Shown here piece after piece: positions 28,580 through 36,405 of a DNA stretch of 64,000 nt (the first letter of the stretch is position 1; each line of letters starts with the position of its first letter). Source of the stretch: Allobosea sp. Root483D1 (GTDB lineage Bacteria; Pseudomonadota; Alphaproteobacteria; Rhizobiales; Beijerinckiaceae); contig NZ_LMJW01000011.1 in NCBI RefSeq assembly GCF_001429505.1, positions 34,344 to 98,343 on the forward strand. Direction: 5' to 3'. A program made the position numbers and the translations under genes. Below the pieces are notes generated by a model. The model worked only from the letters and a program-made list of their open reading frames with translations. It was not told the DNA's origin and made no database searches.

Positions 28580-29280
28580 TGCTGAGCGTGCGTAACCTGC
28601 AATCGGCTTATGGCGCGAGCCAGGTCCTGTTCGATGTCGGCCTCGATATCGGCGAGGGCGAGGTCGTGACCCTGCTCGGCCGCAACGGCATGGGCAAGAC
28701 CACGACGGTGCGCTCGATCATGGGGCTGCTGGCTCCGAAAGGCGGCGAGATCAGCTTCGACGGCCGCGCGCTCCGGGGTAGCGCACCGGAGGTGATCGCC
28801 CGCTGTGGCGTCGGCCTGGTGCCGGAAGGGCGGCAGGTCTTCCCGACCCTGAGCGTGCGCGAGAACCTCATTGCCACCGCTGCGAACCGGCTCGGGCGCG
28901 CCGCGCCCTGGACGCTGAACCGTGTCTACGCCCTGTTCCCGCGCCTTCAGGAACGCGCCGGCCAGTCCGCCCGCACGCTTTCCGGGGGCGAGCAGCAGAT
29001 GCTCGCGGTCGGCCGGGCGCTGATGACCAATCCCAAGCTCCTGATCCTCGACGAGGCGACCGAGGGGCTGGCGCCGGTGATCCGCGCCGAGATCTGGCGT
29101 TGCCTCGAGGCGCTCAAGGCGCAGGGCCAGTCGATCCTGCTGATCGACAAGAATATCGCCGTGCTCAAGCGCCTCGCCGACCGCCACTACATCATCGAGA
29201 AGGGGCGCACGGTCTGGTCCGGCTCCAGCGCCGAACTCGCGGCCCAGGCGGAGATGGTGCATCGCTATGTCGGCGTCTGA
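28579..29280 (+). CDS. livF: Liv-type ABC transporter ATPase (LivF)
   Basis: 233 aa. Walker A LGRNGMGKTT, signature LSGGEQQMLAVGRAL, Walker B LLILDEATEGLAP; the Glu after the Walker B Asp is kept (DEAT). The H-loop position has LLIDKNIAVL, with no His where LivF normally has VEQN, which may slow hydrolysis or be tolerated. It overlaps livG by 1 bp and the next gene by 14 bp. Confidence 0.92.
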   Translation: MLSVRNLQSAYGASQVLFDVGLDIGEGEVVTLLGRNGMGKTTTVRSIMGLLAPKGGEISFDGRALRGSAPEVIARCGVGLVPEGRQVFPTLSVRENLIATAANRLGRAAPWTLNRVYALFPRLQERAGQSARTLSGGEQQMLAVGRALMTNPKLLILDEATEGLAPVIRAEIWRCLEALKAQGQSILLIDKNIAVLKRLADRHYIIEKGRTVWSGSSAELAAQAEMVHRYVGV

Positions 29281-30391
29281 GGTCAGCACCGGGGAGATCG
29301 TCGCTCACAGCGCTGCGAATGATCCCGTCGAAGCATTGCGTGACGCGCTGAGCGAGATTCTGGCCGGCCTGGTCGCTGCTGGTTGCGGTCCGCACCATCT
29401 CGTCGGCATGGACTGGGAGTCCGCCGATCCGGCCGCTTTTCACATCTCGCGCCACGCAGTCGAGCTGGCCTATCGCGAAGTTTTCGTCGGCTTCCGGCCA
29501 CCAATCAGGCTGCGGCCATCGGCGGGGCAGGGGCTGACGGTTCGGGCCCGTTTCGGTCCACCACAACCACCGCCGGACATCGAGGTCGAGGGCTACCCGC
29601 TGCGCGAACTCGCGCGACAGTATAGCCCGCGCCTGCAGGCCGACATGAAGGCGCTGCTCCGGCAGTGGAGCCGGGATGGCGCGGCCTTTCGCGCCGACCA
29701 TGCCGGGCTCGACCTTGCCTATGGCCCGGGCCGCTTCGAGACCCTCGACCTCTATCGCCCGGCCGGCACGCAGCGCGCTCCGATCTTCGTCTTCGTCCAT
29801 GGCGGCTATTGGCAGGCCACCGACAAGATCCAGCATGCCCAGTTCGCGCAAGGGTTGCTCGAGGCCGGCTTCGGCGTCGCCATGCCGAATTACGGATTGG
29901 CGCCAGACACACCGCTCGAAGCGAGCATCGCGCAAACCGTCGCAGCGCTGAACTTTCTCGTCGGCGAGGCCGGTTCACTCGGCCTCGACCCGGCGCAGCT
30001 GCACCTCTCCGGCCATTCAGCCGGCGCCCACCTCGCGGCGATGGCGCTGTGCGAGCCCGCTGCGCCGCCGATCGCCTCGGCGCTGCTGCTCTCCGGACTC
30101 TATGATCTCAGGCCGCTCGGACATCTGCCGATCGGGCGTCTGCTCGGTCTCGACGATGCCGAGCGAGCGGCGCGGCTCAGCCCGCTTGGTCGACTACGCC
30201 CAGCCAGCACACGCCTTGCCTTCGCCGTCGGCGAGGGCGAGAGCGAGGCGTTCAAGCGGCAATCGGCGATGCTGGCAACGGCTTGGCGGGCAACCGAGCC
30301 GCCGATCTGCCCCGGCCATCATTTCAGCATGCTCGACGGGCTGAACGGTGGCGCGCTGCTCGACCTCGCCTTGCGGACGGCGGGGCGATGA
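29267..30391 (+). CDS. Fusion of a RidA-like segment to an alpha/beta hydrolase (kynurenine-formamidase-like)
   Basis: 374 aa. Residues about 20-100 resemble the second half of the RidA/2-aminomuconate-deaminase fold (EALRDALSEILAGLVAAGCG, a central acidic loop, then HAVELAYREVFVGFRPPIRL), without the first beta-strands. Residues about 125-374 are an alpha/beta hydrolase with oxyanion motif VHGGYWQATDK, nucleophile Ser in LSGHSAGAHLAAM and C-terminal His in PGHHFSML, the arrangement of kynurenine formamidases. The acid residue is uncertain (EGES region). The ATG lies 14 bp inside livF and the stop overlaps the next start, so it is co-translated with the dioxygenase cluster. The RidA assignment is by pattern only. 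Confidence 0.75.
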   Translation: MSASEVSTGEIVAHSAANDPVEALRDALSEILAGLVAAGCGPHHLVGMDWESADPAAFHISRHAVELAYREVFVGFRPPIRLRPSAGQGLTVRARFGPPQPPPDIEVEGYPLRELARQYSPRLQADMKALLRQWSRDGAAFRADHAGLDLAYGPGRFETLDLYRPAGTQRAPIFVFVHGGYWQATDKIQHAQFAQGLLEAGFGVAMPNYGLAPDTPLEASIAQTVAALNFLVGEAGSLGLDPAQLHLSGHSAGAHLAAMALCEPAAPPIASALLLSGLYDLRPLGHLPIGRLLGLDDAERAARLSPLGRLRPASTRLAFAVGEGESEAFKRQSAMLATAWRATEPPICPGHHFSMLDGLNGGALLDLALRTAGR

Positions 30392-31209
30392 CCGGCCGCC
30401 TGCGCAGGCCGCTCCGGATTGCGTTGATCGGATGGGGCGCGATCAATCGGCATGTCGCCGGTCTGCTATCGCGATCGGCGGTTGCCGAGGCCGTCTCGAT
30501 CGTCGCCATCGGCGTGCGTTCGCCGGTGCGCGCGCAGGATATCCCGGCTGGCGCGAGCCTCCTGACCGATCCGCGGCAGCTTGCCGGGCTCGACCTCGAT
30601 TTCGTGGCGGAAGCGGCAGGGCAACCGGCTGTCGCGGTCTGGGGCGAGAGCGCCTTGCGACAGGCGGGAGCATTTGCGGTGACCTCGACCGGCGCGCTGG
30701 GCGACACGGCGCTGCTCGACCGCCTCGTCTCGGTGGCGGACGCCGCCGGCAGCCAGCTTATCGTCACGCCCGGTGCGCTCGCCGGTATCGACGCGCTCGC
30801 AGCGGCCTCAGTGCTGCCGCTCGACGAGGTCGTCCACGGCATCGTCAAGCCGCCGGCGGCGTGGCGAGGCACGCCGGCCGAGACCCTTGTCGCGCTCGAC
30901 GAATTGACCGCGCCAATCGCTTTCTTCACCGGCTCGGCCCGCGAGGCGGCCGCGCGCTTTCCCCAGAACGCCAATGTCGCGGTGATCTCGGCGCTCGCCG
31001 GCATCGGGCTGGACCGGACCCGTGTCGAGCTCGTCGCCGACCCCGGCATCACTTCCAATTGCCACCGCTTGAGCGCACGCGGCGCGTTCGGCCGCCTCAG
31101 CGTCTCGATCGAGAACAGGCCGCTCGCCGACAACCCGAAATCGTCGGAAATGGCGGCGCTGAGCCTGGTGCGGGCAATCAGCAACCGTGTCAGCCCGCTC
31201 GCACGATAG
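30388..31209 (+). CDS. L-aspartate dehydrogenase-like NAD(P) enzyme (NadX family)
   Basis: 273 aa. N-terminal Rossmann motif IALIGWGAINRHVAGLL, then EAAGQPAVAVWGESALRQ, STGALGD, and the C-terminal DUF108-type domain with FPQNANVAVISALAGIGLDRT, ITSNCHRLSARGAFG (catalytic His) typical of aspartate dehydrogenases. The family interconverts L-aspartate and iminoaspartate. In catabolic clusters its members may act on other amino or imino acids. ATG 30388 is in an ATGA overlap with the fusion gene and it closes the operon. Confidence 0.85.
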   Translation: MTGRLRRPLRIALIGWGAINRHVAGLLSRSAVAEAVSIVAIGVRSPVRAQDIPAGASLLTDPRQLAGLDLDFVAEAAGQPAVAVWGESALRQAGAFAVTSTGALGDTALLDRLVSVADAAGSQLIVTPGALAGIDALAAASVLPLDEVVHGIVKPPAAWRGTPAETLVALDELTAPIAFFTGSAREAAARFPQNANVAVISALAGIGLDRTRVELVADPGITSNCHRLSARGAFGRLSVSIENRPLADNPKSSEMAALSLVRAISNRVSPLAR

Positions 31210-31578
31210 AGTTCCGGCACGAGGTTGGACCGTGTCGCCGGTTCACAGCCGGCTCGGCGGCGGGCGCTCGCCCGCATAGGTACGCGCCGGCGGGCCGCGA
31301 ATGGTGTCGCGCTCTGTCGGGCGCGTGTTCCAATGGCCGACAGCGAAGGCGATTATCTGGGTCGCGTGGCTGCAGCGCCGACGACGTCTACAATCTCATC
31401 GCCGCGACAGTCGCCCAGGCAAATGAGGAGACAAGGCCTCTATAGTCGAAAGCAGCGGTGCGGACCGCGATGATCACGCCCGAGACATGGCCCGCCTCGG
31501 AGGTCCAGCCGACCATCGGCCGATCCTCCCGAAGCCGAACGGAACGGCCGCGGCCGGCAGGGGCCGCGGCCGAGATCG
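31210..31578. other. Intergenic region with gene debris
   Basis: 369 bp between the aspartate-dehydrogenase-like gene and a convergent small gene. It contains a DUF2945 remnant on the minus strand. A plus-strand frame ends at 31445 with ADDVYNLIAATVAQANEE, which looks protein-like but has no usable start. The region seems to be a scar of deletion or recombination. Confidence 0.5.
31435..31516 (-). pseudogene. Truncated DUF2945 (hypervirulence-associated TUDOR-like) gene fragment
   Basis: The minus-strand translation MVGWTSEAGHVSGVIIAVRT followed by AAFDYRG matches the first half of DUF2945 proteins, which normally continue with YxHHASxDxPQY and end near 65-70 residues. After FDYRG the frame runs into unrelated residues and stops at 31388, so the second half is missing. 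The neighbour DUF2171 gene is a common companion of such small stress-related genes. Confidence 0.55.
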
Positions 31579-31833
31579 TCACAGGTCGACCGGCTTGCCC
31601 GAAGTCTCTTCTTCCAGCGTCACGGCGATGTCGGCATTGGCGGAGAGACGCACCTTGTCGCCTTCGACACCCGCGACGAAGCCGAGCTCGATATAGTGAT
31701 GATGCCCCTCGTGCCGGCCGTAAGCATCGCTCTTCTTGAGCTTGATGCGCTCGTCCTCGACGCGATCGACCGCTCCGACATGGACGCCGTCGGCGCCGAT
31801 GACCTCCATGCCTTCCCTGACCTTGTCTTTCAT
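31579..31833 (-). CDS. DUF2171 domain protein
   Basis: 84 aa small soluble protein: KVREGMEVIGADGVHVGAVDRVE and KLKKSDAYGRHEGHHHYIELGFV are the DUF2171 signature, a PRC-barrel-like fold of unknown function often found among general-stress genes. GGAGGACG lies just before the ATG at 31833. It stands alone next to the DUF2945 remnant. Confidence 0.85.
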   Translation of the reverse strand: MKDKVREGMEVIGADGVHVGAVDRVEDERIKLKKSDAYGRHEGHHHYIELGFVAGVEGDKVRLSANADIAVTLEEETSGKPVDL

Positions 31834-31928
31834 CTTGACGTCCTCCTGAATTGAAATCTGTCGGCTGCCGAAATCACCGCCGCGAGAGACCGCTCCCCTC
31901 AGGCGGGCAAAAGCCTAACTGCCCGCGC

Positions 31929-32020
31929 TCACCTCAGTTCCAGTTCGTCCTCGTCCACCATCGCCGGCTTCTTGCCGTTGAAGGTCAGGCCGTCTTTCCT
32001 GGCCGACGCGAGCAGGCTCG
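31929..32020 (-). pseudogene. Possible 3' end of a lost gene
   Basis: On the minus strand codons running to a TGA at 31929 read SARKDGLTFNGKKPAMVDED and end ELELR, with strongly coding-like composition. No start or upstream domain is present before the glutamine-synthetase-like gene. Probably the tail of a small gene cut by the rearrangement that left the DUF2945 fragment. Family not recognised. Confidence 0.3.
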
Positions 32021-32122
32021 AACTTGCGAGGAGATGAAGCCCTTGCAGGAGCAGGCACAACTGGCGTTCTCTTGCTCGTCCGACGCCCGTTCATCAGCTA
32101 CTCCAGCCTTCAGGAATCCGCG

Positions 32123-33496
32123 ATGCCCGATGCCTTCTCCTTCGAGGCCCTGAAGACCGCGGTGGCGGCCGGGGAGATCGACACCGTCATCGTCGCCATG
32201 GTCGACATGGCCGGGCAGTTGATCGGCAAGCGCTTCCACGCCGAACATTTCGTCGCGACCGCGCATGACGAGACCCATGCCTGCAATTATTTGCTGGCAA
32301 ATGACATCGATATGGAGCCGGTCCCCGGCTATGCCGCCGCCAACTGGGCGAAGGGTTATGGCGATTTCGTGCTGAAGCCGGACCTGACGACGCTGCGGCG
32401 CATAGCCTGGCTGCCCGGCACTGCGCTGGTCATCGCCGATGTGCTCGACCATCACAGCCATGAGGACGTGCCGCATTCACCGCGCGGCATGCTGAAGAAG
32501 CAGCTCGCTCGCCTGCAGGCCATGGGCATCAAGGCCTATTTCGCCACCGAGCTCGAATTCTATCTGTTCGACGAGAGCTTTGAAGCGATCCACGCCAAGG
32601 GCTACCGCGAGCCGAAGACGGCCGGTTACTACATCGAGGATTACCACGTCTTCCAGACCACCAAGGAAGAGCCGGTGATGCGGGCGATCCGCAACGGGCT
32701 GCACGACAGCGGCATCCCGGTCGAGAATTCCAAGGGCGAATGGGGCCCGGGCCAGGCCGAGATCAATGTCCGCTATGCCGACGCACTCGACATGGCCGAC
32801 CGCCATGTCGTGATCAAGAACGGCATCAAGGAGATCGCCCACGCCCAGGGCAAGGCCGTCACCTTCATGTCGAAATGGCGCTATGACCTCGCCGGCTCGT
32901 CGAGCCATGTCCACGCCTCGCTCTGGGACGCGAAGGGAGAGACATCGCTCTTCGCCGACCCCAATGGCGCCCACGGCATGTCGGAGCTGATGCGCCAGTA
33001 TGTGGCGGGCCAGCTCGCCCATGCCCGCGAGATCACCTATTTCCTGGCGCCCTACATCAACTCCTACAAGCGCTTCCAGCAGGTCGGTACCTTCGCGCCG
33101 ACGCGCGCCGTCTGGAGCGACGACAACCGAACCGCCGGCTTCCGGCTCTGCGGCGCCGGCAGCAAGGCCATCCGCATCGAGTGCCGGATCGGCGGCTCCG
33201 ACTTCAACCCCTATCTCGCCTTCGCCGCGCTGATCGCGGCGGGCCTCTCCGGCATCGAGCGGAAGCTCGAACTGGAGCCGGCCTTCGTCGGCGATGCCTA
33301 TGGCGGGGCGGAGCTGCGCCAGATTCCCAACACGCTGCGCGAGGCGACGCAGACGCTCGACGGCTCGCGGATGCTGCGGGCCGCAATGGGCGATGCCGTC
33401 GTGGACCATTACGTCCATACCGCGCGCTGGGAGCAGCTCGAATATGACCGCCGCATCACCGACTGGGAACTGAAGCGCGGCTTCGAACGCTACTGA
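32123..33496 (+). CDS. Glutamine-synthetase-family ligase (gamma-glutamylamide synthetase type)
   Basis: 457 aa from ATG 32123. Beta-grasp N-terminus with DMAGQLIGKRF, catalytic-domain motifs TELEFYLFDE, GPGQAEINVRYADALDMAD, SSSHVHASLWD (nucleotide/metal His), the NSYKRFQ loop, and RIECRIGGSDFNPYLAFAAL. The features fit the PuuA/GlnT branch that links glutamate to amines rather than ammonia-assimilating GS type I: it is short and lacks the adenylylation Tyr loop as far as can be seen. Followed after 7 bp by an aldehyde dehydrogenase and then an alcohol dehydrogenase, suggesting an amino alcohol substrate (inference). Confidence 0.85.
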   Translation: MPDAFSFEALKTAVAAGEIDTVIVAMVDMAGQLIGKRFHAEHFVATAHDETHACNYLLANDIDMEPVPGYAAANWAKGYGDFVLKPDLTTLRRIAWLPGTALVIADVLDHHSHEDVPHSPRGMLKKQLARLQAMGIKAYFATELEFYLFDESFEAIHAKGYREPKTAGYYIEDYHVFQTTKEEPVMRAIRNGLHDSGIPVENSKGEWGPGQAEINVRYADALDMADRHVVIKNGIKEIAHAQGKAVTFMSKWRYDLAGSSSHVHASLWDAKGETSLFADPNGAHGMSELMRQYVAGQLAHAREITYFLAPYINSYKRFQQVGTFAPTRAVWSDDNRTAGFRLCGAGSKAIRIECRIGGSDFNPYLAFAALIAAGLSGIERKLELEPAFVGDAYGGAELRQIPNTLREATQTLDGSRMLRAAMGDAVVDHYVHTARWEQLEYDRRITDWELKRGFERY

Positions 33497-33503
33497 GACA
33501 GAG

Positions 33504-34907
33504 ATGGGCTCGACGATGACTGATGTGCTGCGCTGCGTTTCGCCCGTGGATGGGCGTGTCTATGCCGAAAGACCTGCCGCCACCGATGCTGCGATCTCAG
33601 TTGCGCTGGCGGCCGCCCGCGAGGCCCAGCGCGCCTGGCGCAAGCTCGATATCGCTCGCCGCGCCGAACTCTCCTCGGCCTTCGTCGAGGCGATGCTGGC
33701 GATGAAGGACGAGATCGTCCCCGAGCTCGCCTGGCAGATGGGCCGGCCGGTGCGCTACGGCGCCGGCGAATTGCGTGGGTTCGAGGAGCGCGCCCGCCAC
33801 ATGATCGGGCTCGCCGAAACCGCGCTCGCACCGCTGCGGCCAGAGCCAAAAGACAAGTTCGAGCGCTGGATCGCGCGCGAGCCGCTCGGCGTCGTCATGG
33901 TCGTCGCGCCCTGGAACTATCCCTATCTCACCGCGGTCAACACGGTGGTGCCGGCTCTGATGGCGGGCAATGCCGTCATCCTGAAGCACGCGGCCCAGAC
34001 CCTGCTGGTCGGCGAGCGCTTCCAGAAGGCCGCGGAGGCTGCAGGGTTTCCAGCCGGGCTGTTCCAGAATCTTTTGTTGAGCCACGCGCAGACGGGCCGG
34101 ATCATCGCCGAGCGCCAAGTCGACCAGGTCAACTTCACCGGCTCGGTCGCCGGTGGCAAGGCGATGGAGGCGGCCGCCAGCGGCAGCTTCATCGGCCTCG
34201 GGCTCGAGCTCGGCGGCAAGGACCCCGCCTATGTCCGAGCCGATGCCAACCTCGCGCAGGCGGTCGAGAACCTGGTCGACGGCGCCTTCTTCAATTCCGG
34301 CCAGTCCTGCTGCGGCGTCGAGCGCATCTATGTCCATCGCGACCTCTATCCGAAGTTCGTCGAGGGCTTCGTCGAACTGACGAAAACCTATGTGCTCGGC
34401 GATCCGCTCGACGAGGCGACGACGCTGGGCCCGATGGTGAAGGCCGAGGCCGCCGAGTTCGCCCGCGGCCAGGTCACGGATGCCGTGCGCGCCGGCGCCA
34501 GGGCGCTGGTCGCACCCGAGCTCTTCCCGCGCGATCGTGTCGGCACGCCCTATATGGCGCCGCAGGTCGTGGTCGACCTGAACCATCAGATGAGCCTGAT
34601 GCGCGAGGAGAGTTTCGCGCCCACCGTCGGCATCATGGCGGTTGCCGATGACGAGGAAGCGGTCGCGCTGATGAACGACAGCCCTTATGGGCTGACCGCT
34701 TCGCTCTGGACTGAAGATCCGGCGGCCGCCGCGCGCCTCGGCGCCGAGATCGAGACCGGCACGGTCTTCATGAACCGCTGCGACTACCTCGACCCGGCGC
34801 TGGCCTGGACCGGCGTCAAGGACACCGGGCGCGGCGCAACGCTCTCCCGCATCGGCTACGAGATGCTGACCCGTCCGAAATCCTTCCATTTCCGCACTGT
34901 TTTCTGA
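33504..34907 (+). CDS. Aldehyde dehydrogenase
   Basis: 467 aa ALDH. Cofactor segment VVAPWNYPYLTAVNTVVPALMAGN, FTGSVAGGK, catalytic Glu in LELGGKDPAYV, catalytic Cys in NSGQSCCGVERIYV (two adjacent Cys), EESFAPTVGI. The second methionine (33516) is a possible alternative start. In the operon with a gamma-glutamyl ligase and an alcohol dehydrogenase it would oxidise a gamma-glutamylated aminoaldehyde to the acid, as PuuC does in the Puu pathway. Confidence 0.9.
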   Translation: MGSTMTDVLRCVSPVDGRVYAERPAATDAAISVALAAAREAQRAWRKLDIARRAELSSAFVEAMLAMKDEIVPELAWQMGRPVRYGAGELRGFEERARHMIGLAETALAPLRPEPKDKFERWIAREPLGVVMVVAPWNYPYLTAVNTVVPALMAGNAVILKHAAQTLLVGERFQKAAEAAGFPAGLFQNLLLSHAQTGRIIAERQVDQVNFTGSVAGGKAMEAAASGSFIGLGLELGGKDPAYVRADANLAQAVENLVDGAFFNSGQSCCGVERIYVHRDLYPKFVEGFVELTKTYVLGDPLDEATTLGPMVKAEAAEFARGQVTDAVRAGARALVAPELFPRDRVGTPYMAPQVVVDLNHQMSLMREESFAPTVGIMAVADDEEAVALMNDSPYGLTASLWTEDPAAAARLGAEIETGTVFMNRCDYLDPALAWTGVKDTGRGATLSRIGYEMLTRPKSFHFRTVF

Positions 34908-34919
34908 ACGAGGCGACCC

Positions 34920-36068
34920 GTGACGCTGAAGGCTAACTGGAACTACCCCACCGCTGTCCGCTTCGGACCCGGGCGCATCGCCGAACTCGTGCAGGCTTGC
35001 CGCGCCGCCGGCATCGAGCGCCCACTGCTCGTCACCGATTCCGGCCTGTCCGGCCTGCCGATGATCAAGGACGCGATGGCGCGGCTCAGCACCGAGGGGC
35101 TGAAAGTCACGCTGTTCGACCGCGTCCAGGCCAATCCCGTCGCGGCCAATGTCGAAGATGGGCTCAGCGTCTTCCGGGACAGCGGTAGCGACGGCGTCAT
35201 CGCCTTCGGCGGTGGCTCGGCGCTCGATTGCGGCAAGGTCGTCGCCTTCATGGCGGGGCAGAGCCGCCCGATGTGGGATTTCGAGGATGTCGGCGACTGG
35301 TGGACGCGCGCCGATCCCGCCGGCATCGCCCCGATCATCGCCATTCCGACCACGGCCGGCACCGGCTCGGAGGTCGGCCGCGCCGGCGTGATCACCGACG
35401 AGACGACGCAGACCAAGAAGGTGATCTTCCACCCGAAGATGATGCCGCAGATCGTGATCTGCGATCCCGAGCTCACCGTCGGCCTGCCGCCGAAGGTGAC
35501 GGTCGGCGCCGGCATGGACGCGCTGGCGCATTGCCTCGAGGCCTATTGTGCGCCCGGCTTCCACCCGCTGGCGGACGGGATCGCGCTCGAAGGCATCCGG
35601 CTCTGCAAGGTCTTCCTGCCGCGTGCAGTCGCCGATGGCAGCGATATAGAGGCGCGGGCGCAGATGATGGCTGCCGCGGCGATGGGCGCGACCGCCTTCC
35701 AGAAGGGGCTCGGCGCCATCCACGCCTTGTCTCACCCGGTCGGCTCGGTGCACCACACCCATCACGGCATGACCAACGCCGTGTTCATGCCCTATGTCCT
35801 CGTCTTCAACCGCCCGGCGATCGAGGAGAAGATCGCGCGCCTTGCCGCCTATCTCGGCCTCGAGCCGAGCTTCGACGCCTTCTTCGCCTGGATCGTCACC
35901 CTGCGCCGCGAGCTCGGCGTGCCCGATACGCTCACCGCCTTCGGCGTGACCGGGCTCGACTACGGCAGGCTGGCGAAGATGGCGATCGTCGACCCGACCG
36001 CCGGCGGCAATCCCGTGCCCCTCACCGAGGCCGCCGCCGAGGCCTTGTTCCGGGAGGCTACAGGGTGA
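34920..36068 (+). CDS. Iron-containing (type III) alcohol dehydrogenase
   Basis: 382 aa from a GTG start 12 bp after the ALDH stop, with GAGGCGAC before it. NAD loop GGGSALDCGK, AIPTTAGTGSEVGRAGVI, metal ligands in GMDALAHCLEAY and IHALSHPVGSVHHTHHG (Asp and three His). Closest in look to EutG/FucO-like enzymes. Combined with the preceding genes it would convert the alcohol group of a glutamylated amino alcohol to aldehyde. Its stop is followed by a 337-bp control region for the next operon. Confidence 0.92.
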   Translation: MTLKANWNYPTAVRFGPGRIAELVQACRAAGIERPLLVTDSGLSGLPMIKDAMARLSTEGLKVTLFDRVQANPVAANVEDGLSVFRDSGSDGVIAFGGGSALDCGKVVAFMAGQSRPMWDFEDVGDWWTRADPAGIAPIIAIPTTAGTGSEVGRAGVITDETTQTKKVIFHPKMMPQIVICDPELTVGLPPKVTVGAGMDALAHCLEAYCAPGFHPLADGIALEGIRLCKVFLPRAVADGSDIEARAQMMAAAAMGATAFQKGLGAIHALSHPVGSVHHTHHGMTNAVFMPYVLVFNRPAIEEKIARLAAYLGLEPSFDAFFAWIVTLRRELGVPDTLTAFGVTGLDYGRLAKMAIVDPTAGGNPVPLTEAAAEALFREATG

Positions 36069-36405
36069 TGCAGCGCGCGAAGGCGTGCATGGCGAGATCA
36101 GCGAGATAGGTCTGCTTGGGAGCCACTGGCGGTCAGCAGAGGGATTTCGCCAGATCTCGCGCGCCAATACGCGGGTCGTCCATCATCGGATTGGTCAGCG
36201 GCGAGCTTCTCCGACTCGAATCGGCTGCGCGCATGACGGTTCATGTGCCGGAGCGACAGCTGGTTCATTTCGACGATCCCTATCGTGCGCAATTGCGCAT
36301 AGCGCATCCATTCGGGTTTCGCCTTACTCACGAGTAAGCTCGTGAATATCGAGTAGAACTGGAGATACCGCGGCGGCCAACGACCGTGGACCCGAGGGGA
36401 ACGTC
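36069..36405. other. Intergenic control region before the enoyl-CoA hydratase/Liv operon
   Basis: 337 bp. The only structure found is the double palindrome at 36324-36345. Small open frames across it are not convincing genes. Confidence 0.6.
36324..36345. promoter_or_regulatory. TetR-type palindrome
   Basis: TTACTC-AC-GAGTAA (36324-36337) is a perfect palindrome with the 2-nt centre typical of TetR/AcrR operators of fatty-acid and CoA-ester operons. It overlaps a second perfect repeat, TCACGAG-TAAG-CTCGTGA (36328-36345). It lies 61 bp before the first ATG of the operon, whose last gene codes for a TetR protein. Confidence 0.6.

Noticed and set aside
36069..36345. Small open frames on both strands before the enoyl-CoA hydratase gene
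   Set aside because: No SD, no family resemblance, and they cross the palindromic control site.
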